A model generated the notes under the pieces. It was not told the origin of the DNA. It worked only from the letters and a program-made list of their open reading frames with translations, and did not search any database. Shown piece by piece: positions 50,755 through 61,077 of a DNA stretch of 64,000 bases. Source of the DNA: Conexibacter sp. CPCC 206217 (GTDB lineage Bacteria; Actinomycetota; Thermoleophilia; Solirubrobacterales; Solirubrobacteraceae); the NCBI RefSeq assembly GCF_030646165.1, contig NZ_JAUTDO010000003.1, positions 186,001-250,000 on the forward strand. Direction: 5' to 3'. Position numbers and translations under genes: made by a program. Positions within the stretch are counted from its first letter, which is position 1. Each line of letters begins with the position of its first letter.

Positions 50755-51524
50755 GTGCGCACCCCCGGCGAGGAGTCCGCGGCGGTCGTCGCTCCCGCCG
50801 CGCGCGGGTCAGCGGTCCCCGCGAGCACCGCTTCGTAGTCCGCCCACGTGTCGACGTCGAGCGGGATCGGGCCGGGGATCGGGACGTCGACGACGTCGTC
50901 GACGCGGCGGTCGAGCAGCTTCCAGACGCCCTTGTCGCCGTGCAGCGCCGCCAGCTCGCCGAAGACCTCGCGCGCGAAGACGAGCGGGTGGCCACGGCCG
51001 TCGTCGTAGCGGCAGGCGGCGAGCGGCGCGTCGCCGCGGCCGGCGAGCAGGGCTGCGACGGTCGCGGGCGTGACGCCGGGCTGGTCGCCGAGCATCAGCA
51101 CGAGCAGTTCGCAGCGCGGATCGACCGCGCTCAGCGCCGCCGCGATCGACGACGAGCAGCCGTCGCCGAAGTGCGCGTTCTCGACGACCTCGACGTCGCG
51201 CAGGTCGACATGCTCGCGCACGCCGTCCGCACCGCCGCCGAGCACGCACAGCAGTTGGTGAAACGCACACGCCCGCGCCGTCACGAGCGTGTGGTCGAGC
51301 AGCGTCGCGCCGCCGTAGGGCAGCAGCTGCTTCGGTCGCCCCAGCCGCCGCGACCCACCGGCCGCGAGCACGAGGCCGGCGATCACGTCGTCGCGCGGGC
51401 GGCGGCCAGCCGCGCGGGCGGGCGCCGCGGCATCGCGCGCGTCGCTCGACTCACCGGCGATCACGTCGCCGCGCGGGCGGCGGCCGGCCGCGCCGCCGCG
51501 CGCTTCGCTCGACTCACCGAACAT
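50751..51524 (-). CDS. MobA/MocA-like molybdopterin nucleotidyltransferase
   Basis: A 257-residue protein that probably converts molybdopterin to its cytosine dinucleotide form, the cofactor of CO dehydrogenase. The nucleotide-binding core begins GLVLAAGGSRRLGRPKQLLP, at about residue 51, and includes LLVLMLGDQPGVTP and GHPLVFAREVF. The first 50 residues are two copies of a GESS(E/D)AR...GRRPRxDVIA unit, made by an in-frame duplication at 51379-51519; homologues normally begin just before GLVLAAGG. ATG 51524 overlaps the XdhC stop by 11 bases. A start inside the repeat cannot be excluded. Confidence 0.86.
   Translation of the reverse strand: MFGESSEARGGAAGRRPRGDVIAGESSDARDAAAPARAAGRRPRDDVIAGLVLAAGGSRRLGRPKQLLPYGGATLLDHTLVTARACAFHQLLCVLGGGADGVREHVDLRDVEVVENAHFGDGCSSSIAAALSAVDPRCELLVLMLGDQPGVTPATVAALLAGRGDAPLAACRYDDGRGHPLVFAREVFGELAALHGDKGVWKLLDRRVDDVVDVPIPGPIPLDVDTWADYEAVLAGTADPRAAGATTAADSSPGVRT
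51379..51519 (-). repeat. Tandem duplication at the 5' end of the nucleotidyltransferase gene
   Basis: Units 51379-51456 (78 bp) and 51457-51519 (63 bp) both begin GCGATCACGTCG and end CGCTCGACTCACCG. They differ by a 15-bp in-frame indel and a few substitutions, and both lengths are multiples of three. The second unit also covers the XdhC stop codon. Confidence 0.8.
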
Positions 51525-52572
51525 GCTGATCGGCCGCCGGTTGCGCGGCGAACGTCGTGCGGCAGCCCTCGCAGCAGAAGTACGCACGCCCGCCGGGCGC
51601 GTCGATCGACGGGGTCGCCTCCGTCACCGCGACCTCCATCCCGCAGACCGGGTCGATCGCGGTGGTCACCGCGCTGGCCGCGCGTGCATCCGCCGGGGTG
51701 CCGATTGCATCCAATCGCCGAGTCGTTGCATCGGTTGCGGCCTTCGCGGGATGCACCGCGAGCGCGGCCGGCTGCGTTCGCTGCTCCGCGACGATCTGCG
51801 CGAGGATCGAGATCGCGACCTCGACGGGCGTGCGGGCGCCGATCGCGAGGCCGGCGGGCACGTGGAGCCGTGTGCGCAGCGCGTCGGGCAGGTCGAGCGA
51901 AGCCGCCACCGCCGCACCGCGTCTGGCGCTCGCGACGAGCGCGACGTATGGGACGCCTGCGGTCAGCGCGGCGCTCAGCGCAGCCTCCTCGTCGCGACCG
52001 TGCGAGGCGACGACGCAGGCGGCGTCGTCCGGGCGCGGCGCCGGCGCGCCCGCCGACTCGCGCGCGACGGTGTAGCCGGCCGCGCTCGCGAGCCGCTCCA
52101 GCGCCAGCGCGATCGGCGCCTCGCCGAGGATCACCAGGCGCGGTGCTGGCAGCAGCGGTTCGAGGAAGACGTCGAGCGCGCCGCCGCTGAGGCAGGGATT
52201 GTGGGCGATCGCGACGCCCTCGACGACGGGCTCGGCCGCGCCGGCGCGCACGTCGCTCGCGCCGCGGCCACCGGCGCTCGTGCCGACCTCGCCCGCACCG
52301 GCCTCGCCTTCCGCCGCAGGCTCCGGCTCGGGCACCAGTCGCAGCAGCAGCGGCTCGCCGGTCTCCAGCACGCGCGCGGCGTGCAGGCGCACCGACGCCT
52401 GGGCGCAGGTGCCGCCGACGAAGCCCTCGATCGTGCCGTCGGCGAACACCAGCGCGGTGTCGCCCGGGTGGACGCTCGTGGGGTGCTGGGCGCGCACGAC
52501 GGTCGCGACGACGAAGCCGACCCGCTCCGCCAGCAGTCGCTGCGCGCGCTCGGCGAGCTGACCGCCGATCAT
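51514..52572 (-). CDS. XdhC/CoxF-like cofactor-insertion protein fused to a YHS metal-binding domain
   Basis: A 352-residue maturation protein. ATG 52572 (MIGGQLAERAQRLLAERVG) has GGAG about ten bases upstream. The XdhC N-terminal domain has VATVVRAQHPTSVHPGDTAL and GFVGGTCAQASV, the Rossmann-like domain LVILGEAPIALALERLA, and CVVASHGRDEEAAL; LHVPAGLAIGARTPVEVAIS is the classic XdhC signature. XdhC proteins hold and sulphurate molybdenum cofactor. The C-terminus (about 310-345) is a YHS domain: DPVCGMEVAVTE and AYFCCEGCRTTF. The cysteines could bind copper. It is the fourth gene of the cox operon. Confidence 0.88.
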   Translation of the reverse strand: MIGGQLAERAQRLLAERVGFVVATVVRAQHPTSVHPGDTALVFADGTIEGFVGGTCAQASVRLHAARVLETGEPLLLRLVPEPEPAAEGEAGAGEVGTSAGGRGASDVRAGAAEPVVEGVAIAHNPCLSGGALDVFLEPLLPAPRLVILGEAPIALALERLASAAGYTVARESAGAPAPRPDDAACVVASHGRDEEAALSAALTAGVPYVALVASARRGAAVAASLDLPDALRTRLHVPAGLAIGARTPVEVAISILAQIVAEQRTQPAALAVHPAKAATDATTRRLDAIGTPADARAASAVTTAIDPVCGMEVAVTEATPSIDAPGGRAYFCCEGCRTTFAAQPAADQHVR

Positions 52573-52636
52573 CGCCGCGGCTCCGTCGCCCGCGCGCCGC
52601 GCCTGCCGCGCCACACCGCGATCCGGCCCCGTCCGA

Positions 52637-55496
<2,860 letters not shown>

Positions 55497-55500
<4 letters not shown>

Positions 55501-56372
55501 GCCTCCTCTCGCAGTGCGCGCGCCGTCGCGCGGCGCAGTGCGCGTCGCGTCAGCTCAGCCGCTGCATGTCGCTTGTACGCGGCGGTGCCGCGCTGGTCGC
55601 CGACGGGGTTGGCGCCGTCCGCCGCGATCCTCGCCGCCTGTTCGAACAGCTCGTCCGACGGCGCGTTGCCGACCAGCGCCGCCTCCGCCTCGGGCGCGGT
55701 GACGCCGGCGCCGACGGCCGTCAGCGCGATCCCGGCGGCGGCGATCGCGCCGCCCTCCAGCCGCACGGAAGCGCCGGCCGCTGCGACGGCCCAGTCGCCG
55801 ACGCGCCGCTCGACCTTCTCGTAGGCGCTGCCGCTGTCTGCAACGAGCGGCACACGGATCTCCGTCACCATCTCGCCGTCCTGCACCGCGGTCTCGTACG
55901 GTCCGCGGTGGAACTCGTGCATGTCGACGACGCGCTCGCCGCCGGGGCCGCGGATCACGACGCGCGCGCCGACCGCCGCGCAGACGGCCGAGAGGTCCTC
56001 GGCCGGGTCGGCCTGGCACAGCGCGCCGCCGATCGTGCCGCGGTTGCGCACGACCGGGTCGGCGATCACGCGCTCGGCGTCGGCGAAGATCCCCAGGCGG
56101 CTCGCGAGCAGTTCGGACTCCAGCAGTGCGCGGTGGCGGGTCATCGCGCCGATCCGCACCTCGCCGTCCTGCTCGCGGATGTAACCCAGCTCGTCCGCGA
56201 GCCCGTCGATGTCGATCAGGTGCTCGGGGTTGGCGAGCCGCAGCTTCATCATCGGCAGCAGCGAGTGGCCGCCGGCCAGCAGGCGCGCCTCGGGGCCGAG
56301 GCTGTCGAGCAGCTGCAGCGCGTGCTCGACGCTGCTCGCGCGCTCGTAGGCGAACGGTGACGGGACCTGCAC
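55497..56372 (-). CDS. coxM: Carbon monoxide dehydrogenase medium FAD subunit
   Basis: A 291-residue flavoprotein and first gene of the operon. GTG 56372 has AGAGGAGAG upstream. FAD motifs are AGGHSLLP (33-40), VVRNRGTIGGALCQADPAEDL (first part of the pyrophosphate loop) and the C-terminal CO-deh-flav domain with FHRGPYETAVQDGEMVTEI and RRVGDWAVAAAGA. The order coxM-coxS-coxL is the standard one. Transcription is probably set by the divergent LysR gene across 126 bases. Confidence 0.94.
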
Positions 56373-56481
56373 GAGTCTCTCCTCTCACGCACCCTCGCCC
56401 GACGGACCGCCGCCGATCTGCGGCAGCGACCGAAAGGCCCACAAGCGCAGCATCCGTCGTTATGGTGGATCGCAGCAAACC

Positions 56482-56500
56482 GGGATAAGCGATCCCTTAT
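56482..56500. promoter_or_regulatory. Possible LysR-type operator between coxM and the LysR gene
   Basis: ATAAG (56485-56489) and CTTAT (56496-56500) form an inverted repeat with a 6-base spacer, and GGGAT (56482-56486) and ATCCC (56492-56496) form a second, overlapping one. It overlaps the ATG at 56499 of the regulator, as expected for autorepression. Only inspection supports it. Confidence 0.4.
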
Positions 56501-57503
56501 GACCGGGTGGTGGAGAGTGACGCTGGCCCAGCTGAAGTCGTTCGTGCTGGTCGCGCGGCTGGGCTCGGTGACCGCGGCGGCGAACGCGCTGGAGGTGACC
56601 GAGCCGGCCGTGTCGGTGGCTGTCGGCGCGCTGCGCAGAGAGCTGGGCGACGAGCTGTTCGTGCGCTCCGGTCGCGGGATCGCGCTGACGCCCGGCGGAC
56701 GGCGGCTGGCGGCGCTGGCGGGGGAGATCCTCGGGCTCGCCGAGCACGCGCGCCGGACCGTGCGCGAGGCGCCGGGGGAGGCGCGGCGGGTCGAGGTCGC
56801 GGCGACCGGCCTCGTCGCGGAGCACATCGGGCCGCTGATCGAGGCGTTCACCGCGCGCTCGGAGTCGGTCCCGGTCGACGTCGCGGTCGAGGCGGTGCCC
56901 GGTGCGTCGTTCCCCGACCTGCTGGAGCAACGCCGCGCCGACGTGACGCTCGGTCCGCATCCGGGGCTGGAGCGCTCGGCGACGATCGCGTCGGTCCCGT
57001 TCCTGCGCGCGCGGCAGCTGATCGTCGCCGCGCCGGGGCATCCGCTCGTCGGGCGAGCGGGGCTGGAGCCGGCGTCGCTGGCGCGCGAGCGCTGGCTCGT
57101 CGGACCGCCCGCGATCGATCCGACGATCGGGGTCGGGCGCTACTTCGAGCGTCACGCGATCACGCCGGCCGCGGTCGGCGCCTACACCAGCCACGCGGCC
57201 GCGATCGCCGCCGCCGCGGCCGGCGAGGGGATCGTGCTGACGCTCGCCCACTCGGTGATCGTCGAGCTGAGCCGGCGCGCGCTGGTGCCGCTCGACGTGC
57301 GCGGGATGCCGCTCGTGGAGCTGTGGCACGCGAGCACGCTGGGCCTTGACCGCGCGCTGCCGGCGGCGCTGGCGCTGCAGCGCTTCGCGACGACGCCGGA
57401 GGCGATGCAGGCGATGTCGGCCGGCCGCGTCGGGACGACCTCGGCGCGCGTGCGACCGTCGGTCCACGTGACGCTGTGGCGGGGGGTGGGCGACGCGATA
57501 TAA
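56499..57503 (+). CDS. LysR-family regulator, probable cox regulator
   Basis: A 334-residue transcriptional regulator. The N-terminal helix-turn-helix is at about 8-65 (LAQLKSFVLVARLGSVTAAA, ALEVTEPAVSVAVGALRREL, ELFVRSGRGIALTPGG). The effector-binding domain follows from about 95 with VAEHIGPLIEAF and ELWHASTLGLDRALP near the end. ATG 56499; a GTG at 56517 would begin VTLAQLKSFV. It is divergent from the cox operon, the usual place for its regulator. Its stop TAA lies within the TATAAT of the next promoter. Confidence 0.9.
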   Translation: MTGWWRVTLAQLKSFVLVARLGSVTAAANALEVTEPAVSVAVGALRRELGDELFVRSGRGIALTPGGRRLAALAGEILGLAEHARRTVREAPGEARRVEVAATGLVAEHIGPLIEAFTARSESVPVDVAVEAVPGASFPDLLEQRRADVTLGPHPGLERSATIASVPFLRARQLIVAAPGHPLVGRAGLEPASLARERWLVGPPAIDPTIGVGRYFERHAITPAAVGAYTSHAAAIAAAAAGEGIVLTLAHSVIVELSRRALVPLDVRGMPLVELWHASTLGLDRALPAALALQRFATTPEAMQAMSAGRVGTTSARVRPSVHVTLWRGVGDAI

Positions 57504-57518
57504 TGCTTGCCGGCAAGC
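57499..57518 (+). promoter_or_regulatory. Consensus -10 box and palindromic operator for the MarR-MFS operon
   Basis: TATAAT at 57499-57504 contains the TAA stop of the LysR gene. Directly after it lies the perfect 14-bp palindrome GCTTGCCGGCAAGC (57505-57518). A repressor bound here would block the start of transcription, as is usual for MarR autoregulation. Confidence 0.6.
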
Positions 57519-57522
57519 AAGT

Positions 57523-58029
57523 ATTAGATCGAAGAGGCCGACCACGACACAGTTTCCAGACAACTCTCAGGTCCACGCCGACGACACCGCCACGCGCCTG
57601 CGCACCGTCGTCGCGAAGCTTTCGCGCAGCCTCTACACCAGCGGCGGCAGCGGCCTCACACCAACCGGCCTGTCCGTCCTTCTCACGGTCGCGCGCCGCG
57701 GGCCGCTGCGGCTCGCGGAGCTGGCGGAGATCGAGGGTCTCAACCCGACGATGCTCTCGCGCGTCGTCGCGGGCCTGGCGGAGAAGGGGCTCGTGCAGCG
57801 ACTGCAGGATCCCGCCGATCGCCGCGCCGCGGTGCTGGAGGTGACCGGAGACGGGAAGCGCCTGCGCCGCCGCATCCAACGCGAGCGCGCCGCCGTGCTC
57901 GACGCCCAGCTGGACCGCCTCGACGTCGCCGACCGCGAGCAGCTGCTGAACGCGCTGCCGGCGCTCGAGCGGCTCGCCGCCTGCATGACGCGGGAGCCGG
58001 AGGCCGTCACGCGTGAGGTGCAGCGATGA
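57523..58029 (+). CDS. MarR-family regulator, start uncertain
   Basis: A MarR-type repressor that probably controls the exporter gene coupled to it. The winged helix is clear: LTPTGLSVLLTVARRGPLRL, ELAEIEGLNPTMLSRVVAGL, and the wing DPADRRAAVLEVTGDGK. The C-terminal dimer helices follow. The frame is open from before 57500 but contains no ATG, GTG or TTG before ATG 57751, which would remove the first helices. ATT 57523 (168 residues) or CTG 57598 (143 residues) are the best candidates, so a rare start codon or a sequence error is implied. The stop overlaps the MFS start (ATGA). Confidence 0.75.
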   Translation: MRSKRPTTTQFPDNSQVHADDTATRLRTVVAKLSRSLYTSGGSGLTPTGLSVLLTVARRGPLRLAELAEIEGLNPTMLSRVVAGLAEKGLVQRLQDPADRRAAVLEVTGDGKRLRRRIQRERAAVLDAQLDRLDVADREQLLNALPALERLAACMTREPEAVTREVQR

Positions 58030-59297
58030 CCGAGCGGATAATGGGCGCCGGCCGCATCACGTTCGCGGCGTTCGCCGTCCCCAACTACCGCCGGTACATG
58101 AGCGGCCAGGCGATCTCGATGATCGGCACCTGGATGCAGATGACCGCGATGTCGTGGCTGGTGCTGACGCTGACGCACTCCGCCACGACGCTCGGGATCA
58201 TCGTCGCGCTGCAGACGTTCCCGGTCCTCGTGCTCGGTCCCTACGGCGGCGTGATCGCCGACCGCGTCGACAAGCTCAGACTGATGATCGTGCTGCAGGT
58301 CGCGATGGGCGTGCAGGCGCTCGTGCTCGGCGTGCTGACCGTGACCGGCCTCGTCGAGGTCTGGCAGATCGGCATCCTCGCCGCGCTGCTGGGGCTCAAC
58401 AACGCGTTCGAGAACCCGGCGCGGCAGTCGTTCATGCTGGAGATGGTCGGCAGCGACAACCTCCGCAACGCGGTCAGCCTCAACTCGGTCTTCGTCAACG
58501 CCGCGCGCTCCGTCGGCCCGGCGGTCGGCGGCCTGTTGATCGCCACCGTCGGCACCGGCGTCTGCTTCCTCTTCAACGCCGCCAGCTTCGTCGCGGTCGT
58601 CAGCTCGCTGCTGCGGCTGGACCGCTCAGCGCTGCGCCCGAGTCCGCCCGCGCCGCGCGCCAGAGGGCAGCTGCGCGAGGGCCTGCGCTACGTCGCGCGC
58701 ACCCCGGAGCTGGGGATCCCGCTGCTGATGATGGCACTCGCCGGGATGCTCGCGTACGAGTTCCAGGTGTCGCTGCCGGTGATGGCGAAGGAGGCGCTGG
58801 AGAGCGGCTCCGCCGGCTTCGGCTTCATGACCGCCTCGATGGGGATCGGCGCGGTCGTCGGCGGGCTGCTGGTCGCGGCCAGAGGCCACACCGGATTGCG
58901 CCCGATGACGCTCGCGGCCGGCGGCCTCGGCGTGACGATGCTGTTCGCCGCGATGGCGCCGACGCTCGTGATCGAGCTGATCGCGCTGGCGCTCGTGGGC
59001 GGGACCAGCATCGCGTTCATGTCGACCGGCAACGCGACGCTGCAGCTCGGCGCGGATCCGTCGATGCGCGGCCGCGTGATGGCGCTGTGGTTCGTCGCCT
59101 TCCAGGGCTCGACCCCGATCGGCGCACCGATCGTCGGCTGGGCGATGGCGTCGCTCGGCGCCCGCGCCGGCCTCGGCATCGGCGCATTCACCTGCATCTT
59201 CGTGACGCTGCTCGGCTTCCTCGCGCTGCGCCGGATCATGCGGGCGCGGGCGGGGGTCGCGGATAATCTTGTTGTGTTACACAAACGAGTTGCATAG
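58026..59297 (+). CDS. MFS transporter (EntS / MFS_3-type exporter)
   Basis: A 423-residue transporter with about twelve membrane helices. ATG 58026 overlaps the MarR stop. FAVPNYRRYMSGQAISMIGTWMQ-type N-terminus (residues 15-37) and PYGGVIADRVDKLRLMI as the loop 2-3 motif place it in the MFS_3 branch, related to the enterobactin exporter EntS; ENPARQSFMLEMVG and GPAVGGLLIA are typical. It probably exports a toxic compound or metabolite sensed by the MarR protein. Its end overlaps an operator for the next gene. Confidence 0.92.
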   Translation: MTERIMGAGRITFAAFAVPNYRRYMSGQAISMIGTWMQMTAMSWLVLTLTHSATTLGIIVALQTFPVLVLGPYGGVIADRVDKLRLMIVLQVAMGVQALVLGVLTVTGLVEVWQIGILAALLGLNNAFENPARQSFMLEMVGSDNLRNAVSLNSVFVNAARSVGPAVGGLLIATVGTGVCFLFNAASFVAVVSSLLRLDRSALRPSPPAPRARGQLREGLRYVARTPELGIPLLMMALAGMLAYEFQVSLPVMAKEALESGSAGFGFMTASMGIGAVVGGLLVAARGHTGLRPMTLAAGGLGVTMLFAAMAPTLVIELIALALVGGTSIAFMSTGNATLQLGADPSMRGRVMALWFVAFQGSTPIGAPIVGWAMASLGARAGLGIGAFTCIFVTLLGFLALRRIMRARAGVADNLVVLHKRVA

Positions 59298-59307
59298 TGC
59301 GGATAAT
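59272..59307 (+). promoter_or_regulatory. MarR-type palindrome and promoter before the second MarR gene
   Basis: TTGTGT (59272-59277) and ACACAA (59279-59284) surround a single T, a typical MarR half-site pair. GGATAAT occurs at 59261-59267 and 59301-59307 as a direct repeat 40 bases apart; the second GATAAT could be a -10 box, with TTACAC (59277-59282) about 19 bases upstream. Confidence 0.45.
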
Positions 59308-59387
59308 GCTGGAGCATCGCGTAGACTGATGGGATCGCTTCGCTTCCCGTCATCGACCAGCCGCCGCGCCGCTCCTCCGCGTTCCTC

Positions 59388-59822
59388 GTGCAGCTCGCGC
59401 GCCGGATGCGCGTCAGCTCGGAGGCCGCGCTCGAACCGCTCGGTCTGCGCTCGCGTCACCTGATCGCGCTGACGGTGCTGCGCGATCAGCACGGCAGCAC
59501 GCAGCAGGCGCTGGCGGGCACGCTGCAGATCGACCGCACGAACCTGGTCGGGCTGCTGAACGAGCTGGAATCCGACGGTCTGATCACCCGCACCCGCTCG
59601 CCCGAGGACCGCCGCCGCCACATCGTCGAGCTGACCGACAAGGGCTCGAGACGGCTCGCACAGGCCGAGTTCGCGCTCGCGGCGGCAGAGGACATCGTCC
59701 TCGCCGGCCTCACCGTGGAGCAGCGCGAAACGCTCTACGACCTGCTCCATCAGGCGACCGCCAACATCCCGCTCGACCCGAGCGCCGACGTCTACGAGTC
59801 GGACGGCCACGACAGCTGCTGA
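59388..59822 (+). CDS. MarR-family regulator
   Basis: A 144-residue winged-helix protein. GTG 59388 is the first usable start; homology (DQPPRRSSAFLV) appears to extend slightly upstream without a start codon. The reading head is SRHLIALTVLRDQHGSTQQA, LQIDRTNLVGLLNELESDGL is the recognition helix and SPEDRRRHIVELTDKG the wing. It is likely to bind the TTGTGT-ACACAA site before it. Its target may be the MFS gene, itself, or the convergent SDR gene. Confidence 0.88.
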   Translation: MQLARRMRVSSEAALEPLGLRSRHLIALTVLRDQHGSTQQALAGTLQIDRTNLVGLLNELESDGLITRTRSPEDRRRHIVELTDKGSRRLAQAEFALAAAEDIVLAGLTVEQRETLYDLLHQATANIPLDPSADVYESDGHDSC

Positions 59823-59922
59823 GTGCGGCAGGCGCTCGCGAGGCGGGCGAGGACGGCGAACGAGGCGTGGGAGACGGTCGGTCTGGGGACCGCGGGACGA
59901 CTGGGCCCGTCGCGCGCTCTGC

Positions 59923-60798
59923 TCAGCCTCTGCCCAGCAGCGAGCTCAGGTCGCGCTCCGTCTCGTCGTCGTGATCGGTCGAGAGGCTCAGCTGCTCCCA
60001 CTGCGCCAGTTCGGCCAGGCGCGCTTCGTCGGCGGCGCGTCCGAGGGCGATCGCGTCGCTGCCGAGCAGCAGCTGCGCGGGCGGGTTGTCGGCGTCGGCG
60101 ACGGTGAGGATCGCCTGCGCCATCTTGGCCGGGTCGCCGGCCGCCGACTCCGGGCCGTTCGCCGTCACCAGTCTGATCATCATGCCGACCGACGGCTCGT
60201 AGTCCTCGCCGACCGGATGGACCGTCATCGACGCGCCGGCCCAGTCGGTGCGGATGCCGCCGGGCTCGATCACCGTGACGCGGATCCCGAGGTGCGCGAC
60301 CTCCTTCAGCAGCACGCCGGAGAAGCCCTCGACCGCCCACTTCGACAGCTGGTACGGGCCGAGGCCCGGTGCGGTCGTGCGGCCGCCGACCGACGAGATC
60401 TGAATCACGTGGCCGCTGCGCTGCGCGCGCAGGACCGGCAGCGCCGCGCGCGTGACGTTGACGACGCCCCACAGGTTGGTGTCGACCTGCGCGTGGAAGT
60501 CCTGCTCGCTGAACTCCTCGATCGCGGCGACGTTCGCGTAGCCGGCGTTGTTGACGACGACGTCGATGCGGCCGAACGCGTCGAGGGCGGCCTGCACGGC
60601 GTTCGCGGCCTGCGCGGGATCGGTCACGTCGAGCGGGATCGCCGCAACCGCGTCGGCGCCGTACCGCGCGACGAGGGCGTCGAGCGCGCTGGGCGTGCGG
60701 GCGGTCGCCGCGACACGGTCGCCGCGCCCGAGCGCAGCCTCCGCAAGCGCGCGACCGAGGCCGCGGGAGCTGCCGGTGATGAACCAGACCTTCGACAT
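59923..60798 (-). CDS. Short-chain dehydrogenase/reductase
   Basis: A 291-residue NAD(P)H-dependent SDR. ATG 60798 has AAGGAGG upstream. TGSSRGLGRALAEAAL is the cofactor motif at 9-24, NNAGYAN follows and the catalytic residues are in ISSVGGRT and YQLSK. The Arg in TARTPSAL suggests NADP preference. The tail AELAQWEQLSLSTDHDDETE is specific to a subgroup often annotated as oxidoreductase of unknown substrate. It is separated by 279 bases from the amidase gene, which runs the other way. Confidence 0.92.
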   Translation of the reverse strand: MSKVWFITGSSRGLGRALAEAALGRGDRVAATARTPSALDALVARYGADAVAAIPLDVTDPAQAANAVQAALDAFGRIDVVVNNAGYANVAAIEEFSEQDFHAQVDTNLWGVVNVTRAALPVLRAQRSGHVIQISSVGGRTTAPGLGPYQLSKWAVEGFSGVLLKEVAHLGIRVTVIEPGGIRTDWAGASMTVHPVGEDYEPSVGMMIRLVTANGPESAAGDPAKMAQAILTVADADNPPAQLLLGSDAIALGRAADEARLAELAQWEQLSLSTDHDDETERDLSSLLGRG

Positions 60799-61077
60799 CA
60801 GAGCCTCCTTGAAGAGAGCAAATGCAACACCAACGTAGCAGTTAGTCGACACCGGCTCCGACGTGACGGTTTCCGCCGTGCAAGCGGCATCTCGTGACGG
60901 AAATCGACGTTGAACGGCGATCGGCTGGACAGGTCGGGATGGCGAGGTAAAGCTCGGCGCCGCTCCTGTGTCGCACATGTGAAGAGAACGGCGGCCGAGG
61001 TCACGCCCCCCGACCTCGCGTCCGTCGCCTGCACCGCGGCGCGGGAGTCCGAAAACTCGCAAATGGGAGGGTGGTAC

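Noticed and set aside
59879..59892. CGGTC-TGGG-GACCG hairpin as terminator
   Set aside because: Five-base arms with no T run; such hairpins are frequent by chance in this base composition.
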